Shown: positions 35,601 through 49,124 of the stretch, piece by piece
Layout: every line of letters begins with the position of its first letter
How positions within the stretch are numbered: position 1 is the first letter of the stretch
Assembly (NCBI RefSeq): GCF_000420725.1
Contig: NZ_ATVM01000004.1
Span: 62,001 to 126,000 of the forward strand
DNA: 64,000 nucleotides
Direction: 5' to 3'
DNA from: Marinococcus halotolerans DSM 16375
Lineage (GTDB): Bacteria; Bacillota; Bacilli; Bacillales; Marinococcaceae
Notes under the pieces: generated by a model
What the model was told of the DNA's origin: nothing
The model's input: only the letters and a program-made list of their open reading frames with translations
Databases searched by the model: none
Translations under genes and position numbers: made by a program

Positions 35601-36191
35601 TTACACATTTACTGCCGTCTGTGCTTCTCGTACCATCTGTACGAAATACTGATGAAATCTGCGGTCGTTCGTCAGCTCCGGATGAAAGGAGCAGGAAAGC
35701 AGATGATCCTGCCGTGCCACCACGATTTCATCTTTATATTCTGCAAGCACTTCGACATCCTGTCCAACTTCCGTAATCAACGGGGCCCGGATAAATACTG
35801 CTTCGACATCATCTGCGACTCCGCGAATGGAAAGCTCGGTTTCAAAGCTTTCACGCTGGCGTCCGAACGCATTACGCTGAACCGTCATGTCCATCAGTTC
35901 GAGATGGCCTTCCGGCTCGCCTACCACGTCGGTTGCCATTAAAATCAAACCGGCACATGTGCCAAATATGGGCTTTCCTGCTTTAGCAAATGCCTGCAGC
36001 GGTTCGAAAAATTGATATTTTTCCACCAGCCGCCGCATCGTCGTGCTTTCGCCGCCTGGAAAGACCAAACCATCGATTTCTTCAAGCTGTTCCGGCCGTT
36101 TTACGATAATAACTTCCGTATCAGGGGCCTCTAAACTTTTGGCATGTTCACGAACAGCGCCTTGAAGAGCTAAAACGCCGATTTTCATCAT
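35601..36191 (-). CDS. pdxT: Pyridoxal 5-phosphate synthase glutaminase subunit PdxT
   Basis: 196 residues. Class I glutamine amidotransferase: [15 protein letters not shown] (about 42-56), catalytic cysteine in [11 protein letters not shown] (about 78), and His/Glu pair in [11 protein letters not shown] (about 170). It releases ammonia from glutamine and channels it to PdxS. Start ATG 36191 (ATG 36188 also possible); 24 nt after pdxS. The gene ends just before the serS T-box leader, so serS has its own control. Confidence 0.96.
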   Translation of the reverse strand: MMKIGVLALQGAVREHAKSLEAPDTEVIIVKRPEQLEEIDGLVFPGGESTTMRRLVEKYQFFEPLQAFAKAGKPIFGTCAGLILMATDVVGEPEGHLELMDMTVQRNAFGRQRESFETELSIRGVADDVEAVFIRAPLITEVGQDVEVLAEYKDEIVVARQDHLLSCSFHPELTNDRRFHQYFVQMVREAQTAVNV

Positions 36192-36215
36192 GAGTAAAAA
36201 CCCCCTGTATTTATA

Positions 36216-37100
36216 TTACTGGCTGCGGTCCTGCATTCGGTCGAAGCCTTCAAGCTGGGAAATATCCATACCAGTCATTGCAGTCCCCAGTCCTTTGGAC
36301 AGCTTAGCGATCAGCTCATAATCTTCATAGTGAGTGGTAGCTTCTACGATGGCCCGGGCAAATTTATCCGGATATTCGGACTTAAATATGCCGGAGCCTA
36401 CGAATACGCCGTCGGCGCCAAGCTGCATCATTAAAGCAGCGTCAGCTGGTGTTGCTATGCCGCCTGCTGCAAAGTTAACGACTGGAAGGCGGCCTCTGTC
36501 GCGAATTTGAAGCAGCAGTTCGTACGGCGCACCAAGATTTTTCGCTTCTGTCATTAATTCGTCCTTCGACAGGCCGATCACCTTGCGGATTTGAGACTGG
36601 ATCAAACGCATATGGCGTACTGCTTCCACAATGTTGCCGGTGCCCGGCTCCCCTTTTGTACGCAGCATGGAAGCTCCTTCCCCAATCCGGCGGGTCGCTT
36701 CACCAAGATCGCGGGCTCCGCACACAAATGGCACTGTGTACTCTGATTTATCCATGTGATACACATCGTCCGCCGGTGTAAGCACTTCGCTTTCATCAAT
36801 ATAATCAGCGCCTAGCGATTCGAGCACCCGGGCTTCCACAATATGGCCGATACGGGCCTTTGCCATTACAGGAATCGATACAGCGTCCATCACTTCCTGA
36901 ACAATGGTAGGATCTGCCATGCGGGCTACGCCGCCGGCAGCACGGATATCTGACGGCACCCGTTCCAGTGCCATAACAGCTACTGCTCCTGCCTCTTCGG
37001 CGATTTTCGCCTGTTCTCCGTTAACGACGTCCATAATAACGCCGCCCTTTTGCATTTCCGCCATGCCTCTTTTAACGCGGTCTGTTCCTCTCTCTGCCAT
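36216..37100 (-). CDS. pdxS: Pyridoxal 5-phosphate synthase lyase subunit PdxS
   Basis: 294 residues, a (beta/alpha)8 barrel and among the most conserved proteins of bacteria and plants. Lys in [20 protein letters not shown] (about 81) forms the imine with ribose 5-phosphate; [14 protein letters not shown] (about 153) and [27 protein letters not shown] (about 213) form the phosphate site. It makes vitamin B6 from ribose 5-phosphate, glyceraldehyde 3-phosphate and glutamine-derived ammonia. ATG 37100 with GGAGG upstream. Forms an operon with pdxT. Confidence 0.97.
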   Translation of the reverse strand: MAERGTDRVKRGMAEMQKGGVIMDVVNGEQAKIAEEAGAVAVMALERVPSDIRAAGGVARMADPTIVQEVMDAVSIPVMAKARIGHIVEARVLESLGADYIDESEVLTPADDVYHMDKSEYTVPFVCGARDLGEATRRIGEGASMLRTKGEPGTGNIVEAVRHMRLIQSQIRKVIGLSKDELMTEAKNLGAPYELLLQIRDRGRLPVVNFAAGGIATPADAALMMQLGADGVFVGSGIFKSEYPDKFARAIVEATTHYEDYELIAKLSKGLGTAMTGMDISQLEGFDRMQDRSQ

Positions 37101-37264
37101 ACTTCAGCCCTCCAGCTCCATTATTCTATCTTTTGCCACCGATTTTTGCGGTGTAATAATAACAATCAGTAGCCCTATTGTAACACTATACTATGCCCGG
37201 ATAAAGCATCTTGTTTGCAGATGAAAAAGCGTTTCTGCCGGATTTTATTTCCAGCCGCTGCGTG

Positions 37265-38518
37265 TCAGACCCTGCTGAAAAGGTTGCTGACGCTCTGCAC
37301 AATATTTCCAAACCACCCGCGCTCCTCCACTGCTTCACCAGCTATCAAAGGTACTTCTGTGCGACTAGCCCCGTTCTGCACATACGAGGCTTCGCTGTTG
37401 GTAACAACCACTGTCCCGACTTCTTCCCCTTTTTCAATCGGAGCTTCATTTTTGGAGACAGCCAATTCATATTCCGGTTCTATTTCTTCCGACGAAATCA
37501 GCTCCAGCTCTTCTCCAGCTGTCACATCTATGCTTTCTTCCTGTCCGCCTTCGATTTCAATGGAGGACTCTCCATCGACTTCTGCTCCTTTTTCCACGAG
37601 GGCCCGGCTTTCAAGCTCACGTTCAGCGTAATCGTATAATTTAGCCGTTTCTGTAAAACGCGACATCTTCGTTTCTGCGTTCATCACTACCGATATATAT
37701 CTGTTGCCGTTCTGTTCAATCGTCCCGGTAAAAGCATTTCCCGCCAGATCAGTGGTACCTGTCTTCAGGCCATCCACTCCTTCGTACTCCTGTTCGAACC
37801 CTGGAAGCATTTTATTCCAGTTAATCATATCGATTGGTTCTTCAGTGCCTTCCTTAAATGTTTTTTTCGGCATACCTGCCACATCCAGCACTTCAGGGTA
37901 CTTATCCAAAAGATGATAAGCCAAAAGGGCAGTATCGTTTGCCGACATCATGTTTTCTGCATTTTCTTCGCTGCCCTCCGGAGCGTAGCCCATCATCGTG
38001 GAATTATTCAGCCCGGTCGCGTTCACGAATTCATAATTCTCCATGCCAAGCTCTCCGGCCTGCTGATTCATCCGGTCGGCAAAAGCTGCCTCACTGCCTT
38101 CAATATGTTCTGCCAAAGCTATTGTTGCACCATTCGCAGAGTAAATGGCCATAGCCTCGTAGAGCTCTTCGACGGTATAGGTTTCGTCCTGACGAAGAGG
38201 CACGTTTGATAAATTTGTCTGAAGAGAAAGTTCGCGGACTTTATCGCTGATTGCTACTTCATCACTCCAGCTGATGTCCCCGTCTTCAATTGCTTTGTTT
38301 ACTATGTATTCTGTCATCATTTTGGACATGCTGGCTGCCGAAAGCAGTTCACCGGTATTGTCTTCATAAACTACCTGCCCTGTATCTGCATCTATCATAA
38401 TAGAAGCGCTTGCTTCTATGTCAGGCTCTGCCGCTTGAGCCGGCGTGCTGCCGAACGTCCAGATAGCTGCAGCCGCCACGCAGGAAATACCTGCTGTTTT
38501 CAACTTATTTCTCCTCAA
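37265..38518 (-). CDS. dacA: D-alanyl-D-alanine carboxypeptidase DacA (PBP5)
   Basis: 417 residues. Signal peptide cut after STPAQA, then a peptidase S11 domain with the three penicillin-binding motifs SMSK (about 65), SAN (about 130) and KTG (in DGLKTGTTD, about 230), a beta-rich PBP5 C-terminal domain, and a final amphipathic helix (WFGNIVQSVSNLFSRV) that anchors it to the membrane. It trims pentapeptides in peptidoglycan. I start at TTG 38518, 6 nt after GGAGG; GTG 38527 would overlap that site. Located between guaB and pdxS, as in B. subtilis. Confidence 0.94.
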   Translation of the reverse strand: MRRNKLKTAGISCVAAAAIWTFGSTPAQAAEPDIEASASIMIDADTGQVVYEDNTGELLSAASMSKMMTEYIVNKAIEDGDISWSDEVAISDKVRELSLQTNLSNVPLRQDETYTVEELYEAMAIYSANGATIALAEHIEGSEAAFADRMNQQAGELGMENYEFVNATGLNNSTMMGYAPEGSEENAENMMSANDTALLAYHLLDKYPEVLDVAGMPKKTFKEGTEEPIDMINWNKMLPGFEQEYEGVDGLKTGTTDLAGNAFTGTIEQNGNRYISVVMNAETKMSRFTETAKLYDYAERELESRALVEKGAEVDGESSIEIEGGQEESIDVTAGEELELISSEEIEPEYELAVSKNEAPIEKGEEVGTVVVTNSEASYVQNGASRTEVPLIAGEAVEERGWFGNIVQSVSNLFSRV

Positions 38519-38632
38519 TCTCTGCACCTCCGTGGTGTTTTGCTATCGCACATTTTACCACAGCCCCATTTTAAAACATACCTGCCATTGTTCCTTTTAT
38601 AAAACTGCCCGCACCCGGCAACGTCCAGGGAT

Positions 38633-38646
38633 ATTTCCCGGGAAAT
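38633..38646. promoter_or_regulatory. Perfect Noc binding site
   Basis: ATTTCCCGGGAAAT is exactly the B. subtilis Noc site, here extended to an 18-bp palindrome ATATTTCCCGGGAAATAT (38631-38648). It lies in the dacA-guaB gap. Confidence 0.8.
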
Positions 38647-38656
38647 ATCTGTTGGC

Positions 38657-38690
38657 ATAAAAAAGAAGGGAGCCGCCGGCCCCCGTCTTT

Positions 38691-38693
<3 letters not shown>
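38657..38693 (-). terminator. Terminator of guaB
   Basis: AAAAAGACGGG and CCCTTCTTTTTT arms with a G/C-rich loop on the minus strand. It begins at the guaB stop codon. Confidence 0.75.
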
Positions 38694-40229
<1,536 letters not shown>

Positions 40230-40273
40230 TTATCACGTTTGGGCCAGTCTCAGAAGTAAAAGGAATATGTTTT

Positions 40274-40288
40274 ATTTTTCCGAAAATT
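40274..40288. promoter_or_regulatory. CodY-box-like sequence upstream of guaB
   Basis: ATTTTTCCGAAAATT matches the CodY motif AATTTTCWGAAAATT at 13 of 15 positions. It lies in the 193-bp gap between guaB and the HD-GYP gene. Confidence 0.4.
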
Positions 40289-40329
40289 TATAAACAGACG
40301 CTAATAATTATGTAAAGGATTTCAAAAAT

Positions 40330-40359
40330 GTATCCACCATGCTAGATCACATGGTGGAT
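40330..40359 (-). terminator. Terminator of the HD-GYP gene, overlapping its stop codon
   Basis: ATCCACCATG and CATGGTGGAT form a perfect 10-bp stem with an 8-nt loop; on the minus strand followed by ACATTTTTG. The coding sequence ends inside the loop. Confidence 0.75.
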
Positions 40360-41370
40360 GGCTGACTTTTCATTTAGCTGGATGACCTGCCCGTCTTTAT
40401 CAAGCTGGACCAGCGGATATTCTATATCACGGCGGTCCAGGTGCACAATAGAAGCAGAGCTGCCGTCGGCAAGCTGCACCTTCTTTCCGGTCATTACAGT
40501 AATGAACTGCTCTGTTAATGTTTCAACTACGGCGGGAGGAAGCTTTCCAAACGATTGCATTGTGAGCTCACGCATTGCATGAAAAGCAGATTTTCCCTCA
40601 TTCTCCAATCGTTCGCCTGCCATGGAGTGATACATGTCCGCTGCTGCTACAATACTGCTCAGTACATATATTTTGCCGCCTTTCATCCCGAGTGGATAAC
40701 CGCTTCCGTCTTCACGTTCATGGTGCTGCAAAATAGCCAGCAATACCTCATCGCTGAGCACCCCGGTAGCCTTTGCCATCTGGTAGCTCTGAATCGGATG
40801 CTTTTTTGCCTTCTGCCGCTCTGCGGCAGAAACTCTGGCGAGAGAAGCGTCACACAAGAGACCGGCAAGCGCCGCTCCAAGCCATTCCTTCTGGCTGCAG
40901 CCGTGCTTTTTAGCCAGCAGCGCAGCAAGCAGCGCCACTGATACCGCATGATGACTCTCATACTTTTCCTGCTCTGCAAACTGATAGCTTGTAAATATGA
41001 GAGAAGCGTTTCCTTCGATATCCTCGAGCAGGGGAGCAATAACCGCCCGTGCTTTTTTCATTTCGATGGGAGCTCCGGCTGTCCAGGAATGCCACATGGC
41101 TTCGTGAGCTTCCACCGCTGTATCATACACGTCTTCAAATACCGGCTGCCGACGCTCGGTGGCTGTCTCAGCCTCTTCAGCGGGAGAAAAGGGATCCCCG
41201 TTGACGAGCACCGGCTTTACTTCAATATACTCCACAAGAAACTGTTTGATGATATCGACTAAATGCTCTGTCAGCGCCGTTTGTTTTTTGACCACCGGCG
41301 TTTCATTCACGGCATAGATATCGTTCACCAACACGCATCCAGGTACTGCCTGATTAATATGTATTCGCAT
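40342..41370 (-). CDS. HD-GYP domain protein with degenerate HD dyad
   Basis: 342 residues. N-terminal region (about 1-130) of unknown type, then an HD-GYP domain. Retained are HH (140-141), KKHPI (189-193), QHHEREDGSGYPLGMKGG (215-232) and the AAAD helix. The HD dyad itself has changed to CD (LLCDASLAR, 173-174), and the lysine that normally follows HDxGK is missing. HD-GYP proteins hydrolyse cyclic di-GMP; this one may be inactive and act as a binding or sensory protein. ATG 41370 with GGAGG upstream. B. subtilis has rrnO and yaaC in this interval. Confidence 0.85.
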   Translation of the reverse strand: MRIHINQAVPGCVLVNDIYAVNETPVVKKQTALTEHLVDIIKQFLVEYIEVKPVLVNGDPFSPAEEAETATERRQPVFEDVYDTAVEAHEAMWHSWTAGAPIEMKKARAVIAPLLEDIEGNASLIFTSYQFAEQEKYESHHAVSVALLAALLAKKHGCSQKEWLGAALAGLLCDASLARVSAAERQKAKKHPIQSYQMAKATGVLSDEVLLAILQHHEREDGSGYPLGMKGGKIYVLSSIVAAADMYHSMAGERLENEGKSAFHAMRELTMQSFGKLPPAVVETLTEQFITVMTGKKVQLADGSSASIVHLDRRDIEYPLVQLDKDGQVIQLNEKSAIHHVI

Positions 41371-41484
41371 GGAGACTCCTCCATTCTTCCTGAGATAATA
41401 ATTATATTTTACTATTTTCCTTAAAAAATACCACTACTTTCGCTGTTTTAATGGATAATTTTAGAATAAAATTCCATTTTCACA

Positions 41485-41519
41485 CAAAAAAAGCCCGGCC
41501 GTTTAAAATACGGCCGGGA
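41485..41519 (-). terminator. Terminator of gyrA
   Basis: CCCGGCCGT and ACGGCCGGG arms with an A/T loop, followed by CTTTTTTTG on the minus strand, right after the gyrA stop. Confidence 0.9.
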
Positions 41520-41525
41520 CTTAAG

Positions 41526-43994
41526 CTATTCTTCATCTAATTCTGCTGGCACATTTTCTTCTTCGGTGGCTTCGTGTTCAATGACAGGGGCTACTGTGGA
41601 CACGGCTTCGCCTTTATCAAGGCGGATAAGGCGCACGCCCTGAGCGTACCGGCCGAGTCTTGAAACGTCATCTACCTGCATGCGGATAACGACCCCGTGA
41701 ATAGTCATCACCATCAGATCAATGTCCAACGGTACCGAACGCATCGCTGCAAGCTCTCCTGTGCGGCTTGTGAGTTTAATCGCCTTTAACCCTTTGCCGC
41801 CGCGGTTCTGCCTGCTGAATTCCTCGATGGAGGTAAGCTTTCCGTACCCTTTGTTTGTTACCATTAAAATCATTTCATTTTCTACCGCAATGTCCATACC
41901 TACTACTTCGTCATCAGCACGAAGCGAGATCGCCTTGACTCCTGAAGCAGTACGTCCCATCGAGCGTACGTCCTCTTCGCCGAAGTGAATGGACATTCCC
42001 TGCTTTGTGCCGATAATTAAGGAATCATTTCCGGAGGTAAGCCGCACGCCGTGAAGCTCATCGTCCTCCCGGACGTTAATAGCGAACAGGCCGCCTTTAC
42101 GGATGTTCGAGAAGGCAGAGAGAACGGTTCTTTTCGAAATTCCTTTTTTCGTCAGGAAGAAAAGATAAGCGTTTTCCGAGAATTCCTCGATCGGAATGAC
42201 GGTGCTGATATACTCCCCTTTATCGATCTGGAGCAGGTTGATTAATGGAATCCCCTTAGCCGTACGGCTTAATTCAGGAATTTCATAAGCCTTCAAACGG
42301 TATACTTTCCCTTTGTTGGTGAAGAAAAGGATTGTCTGGTGGGAATTGGTTGTCAGCAGATGCTCTACAAAGTCATCTTCATTTGTACCCATTCCCTGGA
42401 CCCCGCGCCCACCGCGGCGCTGGCTCCGGTACGTATCAATCGGCATACGTTTAATGTAGCCCTGATGCGAGATAGTGACCACTACGTCCTGCCGCGGAAT
42501 AAGGTCTTCATCTTCGATGGAATTCTCCCCGGCTTCAAGACGGGTCCTCCGGTCGTCACCGAATTTTTCCTTCACTTCGGTAAGCTCTTCCCGGATAATC
42601 TCGAGCACCCGTTCCTCGTTAGCTAAAATTTCTTTCAGCTCCCGGATGCGCTCCATCAGCTCCCGGTATTCCTGTTCAATCTTATCTCTTTCGAGTCCGG
42701 TTAAACGCTGCAGCCGCATGTCGAGAATAGCCTGGGCCTGATCTTCACTCAAATCATAGTTGTCCATCAAACCGTTTCTTGCGATGTCTGTGGTTTCCGA
42801 TCCCCGGATCAGTTCAATCACCGCATCCAGATGATCAAGTGCCACCCGCAGACCTTCCACAATGTGGGCACGGGCCTCTGCTTTTCGAAGCTCGAAAGCA
42901 GTCCGGCGCTTAATAACTACTTTTTGATGCTCGAGATAGTGATACAGACATTCTTTAAGGTTCAACACTTTCGGCTGGCCGTTCACAAGAGCCAGCATGT
43001 TAATACCAAAGCTCGTCTGCAGTGCCGTCTGCTTGTATAGGTTATTTAAAATAACATTGGCGTTAGCATCTCTTCGTACTTCCACGACAACCCGCATGCC
43101 GTTACGGTCTGATTCGTCGCGCAGATCAGTAATACCATCGATTTTTTTATCGCGCACCAGTTCTGCAATTCGCTCCACCAGCCGGGCTTTGTTCACCTGA
43201 TACGGCAGCTCGTCTACGATGATTGTTTCCTTGCCTTTTTTATCTTCTTCAATGTAGGCGTGCGAACGAATGATAATTGAACCTTTGCCCGTCTGATACG
43301 CCTTCCGGATACCGGAACGTCCTAAAATGGAAGCAGCCGTTGGAAAATCCGGCCCGGGAATATAGTCCATCAGCTCTTCTACCGTAATATCAGGATCTTC
43401 ACTCAGGGCGAGCACCCCATCAATAACTTCTTCCAGACGGTGCGGTGGAATATTGGTAGCCATACCTACGGCAATGCCGGATGTGCCGTTGACCAGCAGG
43501 TTCGGGAAACGCGCCGGCAGAACCACGGGCTCGCGCTCGTTGCCGTCATAGTTTTCCTGATAATCAATGGTATCTTTGTTAATATCGCGGACCATTTCAA
43601 GCGATATTTTCGACATTTTTGCTTCGGTGTAACGCATTGCCGCTGCCCCGTCTCCGTCCACGGAACCAAAGTTCCCGTGTCCGTTAACGATTGGGTGGCG
43701 GTAGCTGAAATCCTGTGCCATCCGCACCATTGTTTCATAAACCGCGGAGTCGCCGTGCGGGTGGTACTTACCGATAACGTCACCAACGATACGCGCCGAC
43801 TTCCGAAACGGTTTTTCAGGCGTCATGCCGAGTTCACTCATTGCAAATAAAATACGCCGGTGCACCGGCTTCATTCCGTCACGAACGTCCGGGAGGGCCC
43901 GGCTGACGATAACACTCATCGCGTAATCTAAAAACGAGGTGCGCATCTCCTCGCCAATACCAATCTCCGTGACTCTGGATTCGTTTTCTGCCAT
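41526..43994 (-). CDS. gyrA: DNA gyrase subunit A
   Basis: 822 residues. N-terminal winged helix and tower domains with the quinolone-resistance region [19 protein letters not shown] (serine and glutamate at the two key positions, wild-type-like) and the active tyrosine in [12 protein letters not shown] (about 123). The C-terminal beta-pinwheel starts near 505 and contains the GyrA box QRRGGRG that wraps DNA and gives negative supercoiling. Start ATG 43994. With GyrB it introduces negative supercoils ahead of replication. Confidence 0.98.
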   Translation of the reverse strand: MAENESRVTEIGIGEEMRTSFLDYAMSVIVSRALPDVRDGMKPVHRRILFAMSELGMTPEKPFRKSARIVGDVIGKYHPHGDSAVYETMVRMAQDFSYRHPIVNGHGNFGSVDGDGAAAMRYTEAKMSKISLEMVRDINKDTIDYQENYDGNEREPVVLPARFPNLLVNGTSGIAVGMATNIPPHRLEEVIDGVLALSEDPDITVEELMDYIPGPDFPTAASILGRSGIRKAYQTGKGSIIIRSHAYIEEDKKGKETIIVDELPYQVNKARLVERIAELVRDKKIDGITDLRDESDRNGMRVVVEVRRDANANVILNNLYKQTALQTSFGINMLALVNGQPKVLNLKECLYHYLEHQKVVIKRRTAFELRKAEARAHIVEGLRVALDHLDAVIELIRGSETTDIARNGLMDNYDLSEDQAQAILDMRLQRLTGLERDKIEQEYRELMERIRELKEILANEERVLEIIREELTEVKEKFGDDRRTRLEAGENSIEDEDLIPRQDVVVTISHQGYIKRMPIDTYRSQRRGGRGVQGMGTNEDDFVEHLLTTNSHQTILFFTNKGKVYRLKAYEIPELSRTAKGIPLINLLQIDKGEYISTVIPIEEFSENAYLFFLTKKGISKRTVLSAFSNIRKGGLFAINVREDDELHGVRLTSGNDSLIIGTKQGMSIHFGEEDVRSMGRTASGVKAISLRADDEVVGMDIAVENEMILMVTNKGYGKLTSIEEFSRQNRGGKGLKAIKLTSRTGELAAMRSVPLDIDLMVMTIHGVVIRMQVDDVSRLGRYAQGVRLIRLDKGEAVSTVAPVIEHEATEEENVPAELDEE

Positions 43995-44056
43995 TGCAGT
44001 AACCTCCTACTTTCTATTCCAGCAGGCTTAAGTGCCTGTTTCTGCTATATTCGATA

Positions 44057-44089
44057 GAAACCCCCGCTTTAATCTTTCGCGGGGGTTTC
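44057..44089. terminator. Strong hairpin between gyrB and gyrA
   Basis: GAAACCCCCGC and GCGGGGGTTTC form an 11-bp stem. The T run is better on the plus side than on the minus side, so it is an imperfect terminator for gyrB and may allow partial read-through into gyrA. Confidence 0.6.
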
Positions 44090-44112
44090 TTTGTTTACCT
44101 TAGTGCCGGCTC

Positions 44113-46095
<1,983 letters not shown>

Positions 46096-46111
46096 TCATC
46101 TCTTTGTACGC

Positions 46112-46396
46112 TCAGTCCTCTTTGGCTGACTGTATTTCTTCATGATATTCATCATATTCTGAAATAATCTGCGATCTGCGCTTCAGCGTTAACGAAGAAA
46201 TAGGGGAGAAATAAACCTTCTCTTTTGTAACCACGACGGATTTTGCTTCGGAGTCTGCAATTTGTTCTTTATCGTCATTTTCCACTGCCTGCAGGAACTG
46301 TCTTGTGATGCTTGAAGAATCCTGGCTGTTGCTGTCTAAAATCGCTATGACGTCTTTTGAACGTATTACGGTGCCGTCGCCTAAATGTATAAACAA
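46112..46396 (-). CDS. remB: Extracellular matrix regulator RemB (YaaB)
   Basis: 94 residues, starting MFIHLGDGTVIRSKDVIAIL, the DUF370 signature. In B. subtilis RemB assists in activating biofilm matrix genes; its paralogue RemA is the main DNA-binding regulator. The core ends with SSLTLKRRSQII; the extra acidic tail (SEYDEYHEEIQSAKED) lies beyond the B. subtilis protein. Start TTG 46396 is set by AGGTGG 9 nt upstream and by the conserved N-terminus. It lies between recF and gyrB, as expected. Confidence 0.93.
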   Translation of the reverse strand: MFIHLGDGTVIRSKDVIAILDSNSQDSSSITRQFLQAVENDDKEQIADSEAKSVVVTKEKVYFSPISSLTLKRRSQIISEYDEYHEEIQSAKED

Positions 46397-46409
46397 TGTG
46401 ATTCACCAC

Positions 46410-47528
46410 CTACTGTTTTTCCAATTGTCCCTGGCGGGCAGTAAATACGGTTGCCCGCTCGATTGTCTCGTGCTTGATGCTTTCAATGCTTGTTGTTGTA
46501 ACAAAGGTCTGTACTTTTCCCTGGATCGCATCCAGTAAATGAGACTGGCGGTGCTGATCGAGTTCCGAGAGTACGTCATCAAGCAACAGGATGGGATATT
46601 CTCCTACGTAAGCACGGATCAACTCTATCTCTGCCATTTTTAACGATAAGGCAGCGGTCCGCTGCTGGCCCTGGGAGCCGTATGTCTGTACGTCCCTTTC
46701 GTTGACCAGAAGCTTCATCTCATCCCGGTGCGGTCCTGCAAGTGACAGTCCCCGGCGGATTTCATTTTCTCTGCGGCGCTCAAGTTCTGCCCGAAGCTGT
46801 TCAGCGAGTGCTGAGGCTTCCATTTCCGCATGAATGTTTGCAGATGGGTCATACTGCAGCTCAAGCTGCTCCCGGCCCTGTGTGATCCGTGTATGGATTT
46901 CTGAAGCCCAGCCTTCAAGCTGCTGCAAAAATCCGTAACGCCGCTGGATTACTTTCACGGCTGCTTCGATGTATTGTTCATCGATCACCTCAAGTGTTAA
47001 CTCCTGCTCCCGGCTCGGCACCGGAAACATGCCCTTTAGCAGCTGATTGCGCTGCTTTAGAATGCGCTGGTACTTGGAAAGATCGTGAAGATACACCGGG
47101 CTGATCTGCCCAATCTCCATATCAATAAAACGCCGCCTCATATTCGGCCCGCCTTTTACAAGATTTAAATCCTCCGGGGCAAACATGACGACGTTGCATG
47201 CGCCTATATATTCACTTAGCTTTTTTTGTTCGATGCCATTCTTTTTTACTTTTTTTCCTTTGGCCGAAAGAATAACTTCGAGATCAACGTGACGCTGCTC
47301 CCGCTCTACTGAAGCCTCAATGCGGGCAAATTCATGATTCCAGCCAATCAGCTCCTTGTCTTTGGAAGTCCGGTGGGATTTCGCAAAAGCAAGCATATGA
47401 ATAGCTTCCATCAGGTTTGTTTTTCCCTGGGCATTTTCCCCGACAATAACATTTACAGTGTTCTCTATTTGCAAGGCAATATCGCTGTAGTTGCGATACT
47501 GCTTGAGCCGAATGTTTTTTACATACAC
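46410..47528 (-). CDS. recF: DNA replication and repair protein RecF
   Basis: 372 residues. SMC-like ATPase: Walker A VGENAQGKTNLMEAI (about 30-44), signature RDVQTYGSQGQQRTAALSLKMAEI (about 290) and Walker B YPILLLDDVLSELD (about 316). It binds gapped DNA and, with RecO and RecR, helps load RecA. GTG start 47528 has AAGGATGAG upstream and matches the B. subtilis N-terminus; the site is inside the end of yaaA. Confidence 0.97.
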   Translation of the reverse strand: MYVKNIRLKQYRNYSDIALQIENTVNVIVGENAQGKTNLMEAIHMLAFAKSHRTSKDKELIGWNHEFARIEASVEREQRHVDLEVILSAKGKKVKKNGIEQKKLSEYIGACNVVMFAPEDLNLVKGGPNMRRRFIDMEIGQISPVYLHDLSKYQRILKQRNQLLKGMFPVPSREQELTLEVIDEQYIEAAVKVIQRRYGFLQQLEGWASEIHTRITQGREQLELQYDPSANIHAEMEASALAEQLRAELERRRENEIRRGLSLAGPHRDEMKLLVNERDVQTYGSQGQQRTAALSLKMAEIELIRAYVGEYPILLLDDVLSELDQHRQSHLLDAIQGKVQTFVTTTSIESIKHETIERATVFTARQGQLEKQ

Positions 47529-47538
47529 AGGCCTGTGC

Positions 47539-47763
47539 TCATCCTTCGCCGGTACCGATAGTGAAGCTTCCGTTCTCTTCGACTTCCACTACGTCCCCTG
47601 GATACAGCTTTCTTCCCCTGCGGGCTTCTTCTTCTCCATTCACTTCTACAGCGAATTCAGAGAGAAACCACTTCGCCATACCACCTGTATCGATGATTCC
47701 AGCTTCTTTGAGGAACTGGCCGAGTGTTATATATTCGGTTGTGATATTAATCGCCTCTCCCAT
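47539..47763 (-). CDS. yaaA: S4-domain RNA-binding protein YaaA
   Basis: 74 residues. An S4-like domain with EYITLGQFLKEAGIIDTGGMAKWFL and VNGEEEARRGRKLYPGDVVEV, as in B. subtilis YaaA (RlbA), implicated in ribosome assembly. ATG 47763 has GGGAGGA upstream; the in-frame extension to 47835 is not supported. It lies 10 nt before recF, in the order dnaN-yaaA-recF. Confidence 0.95.
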   Translation of the reverse strand: MGEAINITTEYITLGQFLKEAGIIDTGGMAKWFLSEFAVEVNGEEEARRGRKLYPGDVVEVEENGSFTIGTGEG

Positions 47764-47915
47764 ATCGATCCTCCCGACGCCGGATATTAAAGCATAATTA
47801 TTACTTCTGCCTGTTTCCGAACATATTTCATTCATACTCTATATTTTACTAAAAATAAGCGGAAAATGCCAGTATATCGCACTATTCGTTTCATATTCCC
47901 TGTCAGCACAACATA

Positions 47916-47951
47916 AGAAAAACGGCCCCCTGTTTTATACAAAAGGCCGTA
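47916..47951 (-). terminator. Terminator of dnaN
   Basis: ACGGCC and GGCCGT arms with a 17-nt loop, followed by TTTTTC on the minus strand. Confidence 0.7.
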
Positions 47952-47965
47952 TAATTGTTCAACTT

Positions 47966-49108
47966 TTAATACGTGCGTACCGGGGAGAATAAATGCAGCA
48001 TCTGATCATGGTCTGTCGGCCGCACCACAAATGGGCTCATCGCCCCGGTAAATTGAATATGAATTTTTTCACTATCGATTACTTTCAGGGCATCTGTGAT
48101 ATTTTTTCCGTTAAACGAAATGCGAAGCTCTTCTCCGTCTATTTTATCACAATCGATGTTTTCCGTCACTTTCCCGATTTCAGAAGAAACGGAGTTGATT
48201 TCTACCCTTCCGTCTCCGAGTGTTTTTAAGTTGATCACATTGTTTTTTGTTTCTCTTGAAAGCAGCAGCGCCCGGTCAAGGGACTGCAGTAATTCCTTTG
48301 TAGACAGCTCCACGCCGGTTTTGGTTTCAGAAGGGATCATATTTTTTGTCACCGGATATTTCCCATCAAGAAGCCGGGAGTAAAACAGAAGATGTGGAAA
48401 ACGAAACATTACCTGGGTTTCCGTAATAATAATTTCGACGGTGGAATCATCATCGCTCAGCAGTCGGCTTAATTCATTCAGGCTTTTGCCCGGAATGACG
48501 ATGTTGGATAGGTCGGGAGCATCTGAACCTGCTTCAAGGTTTGCTTTCCGAAGAGCAAGCCGGTGGCTGTCTGTAGCAGTACAGATCAGCTCCCCGTTTT
48601 CACTTTCAAGGTTTACACCTGTTAACACCGGTCGTGTTTCCTGCGCTGAGACGGCAAAAACCGTCTGGCGGATCATGTCCTTGAGTAAGCTTTGCGGCAG
48701 ATGGAACATATTTGTATCATCAAGCTTTGGAAGCCGCGGGTATTCTTCCGGATCCAGACCGTTCAGGTTAAATACAACGGAGCCGGAACGGATAGTAGTC
48801 GCGAACTGGTCCTGTACGACAACTTCGATTTCCTCTCCCGGAAGCTTTTTCACTATTTCGGCAAAAAAACGGGCCTGGAGCACAATGCTTCCCTGCTCCT
48901 GTACCTGCACATACTGGTTATCATTTTCCTCTGCTGGAATGAACGTTTCGATGGATATGTCAGAATCACTGCCTGTTAATGTTACGCCATCGGCGGCTGC
49001 AATGATTTTAATTCCGGTCAGTATTGGAATTGTCGTTCTGGAGGAGACAGCTTTATTTACGTTTTGTACATGTTGCACAAATTGCTCTCGATCGACGGTG
49101 AAATGCAT
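47966..49108 (-). CDS. dnaN: DNA polymerase III sliding clamp (beta subunit)
   Basis: 380 residues in three clamp repeats. N-terminus MHFTVDREQFVQHVQNVNKAVSSR and the C-terminal QMLHLFSPVRTY are close to those of B. subtilis DnaN; the hydrophobic pocket that takes clamp-binding motifs is in the C-terminal repeat. A ring-shaped dimer that gives the polymerase its processivity. Start ATG 49108. It lies downstream of dnaA, separated by the origin unwinding region. Confidence 0.98.
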   Translation of the reverse strand: MHFTVDREQFVQHVQNVNKAVSSRTTIPILTGIKIIAAADGVTLTGSDSDISIETFIPAEENDNQYVQVQEQGSIVLQARFFAEIVKKLPGEEIEVVVQDQFATTIRSGSVVFNLNGLDPEEYPRLPKLDDTNMFHLPQSLLKDMIRQTVFAVSAQETRPVLTGVNLESENGELICTATDSHRLALRKANLEAGSDAPDLSNIVIPGKSLNELSRLLSDDDSTVEIIITETQVMFRFPHLLFYSRLLDGKYPVTKNMIPSETKTGVELSTKELLQSLDRALLLSRETKNNVINLKTLGDGRVEINSVSSEIGKVTENIDCDKIDGEELRISFNGKNITDALKVIDSEKIHIQFTGAMSPFVVRPTDHDQMLHLFSPVRTY

Positions 49109-49124
49109 AGGTCATCTCCCTTTA

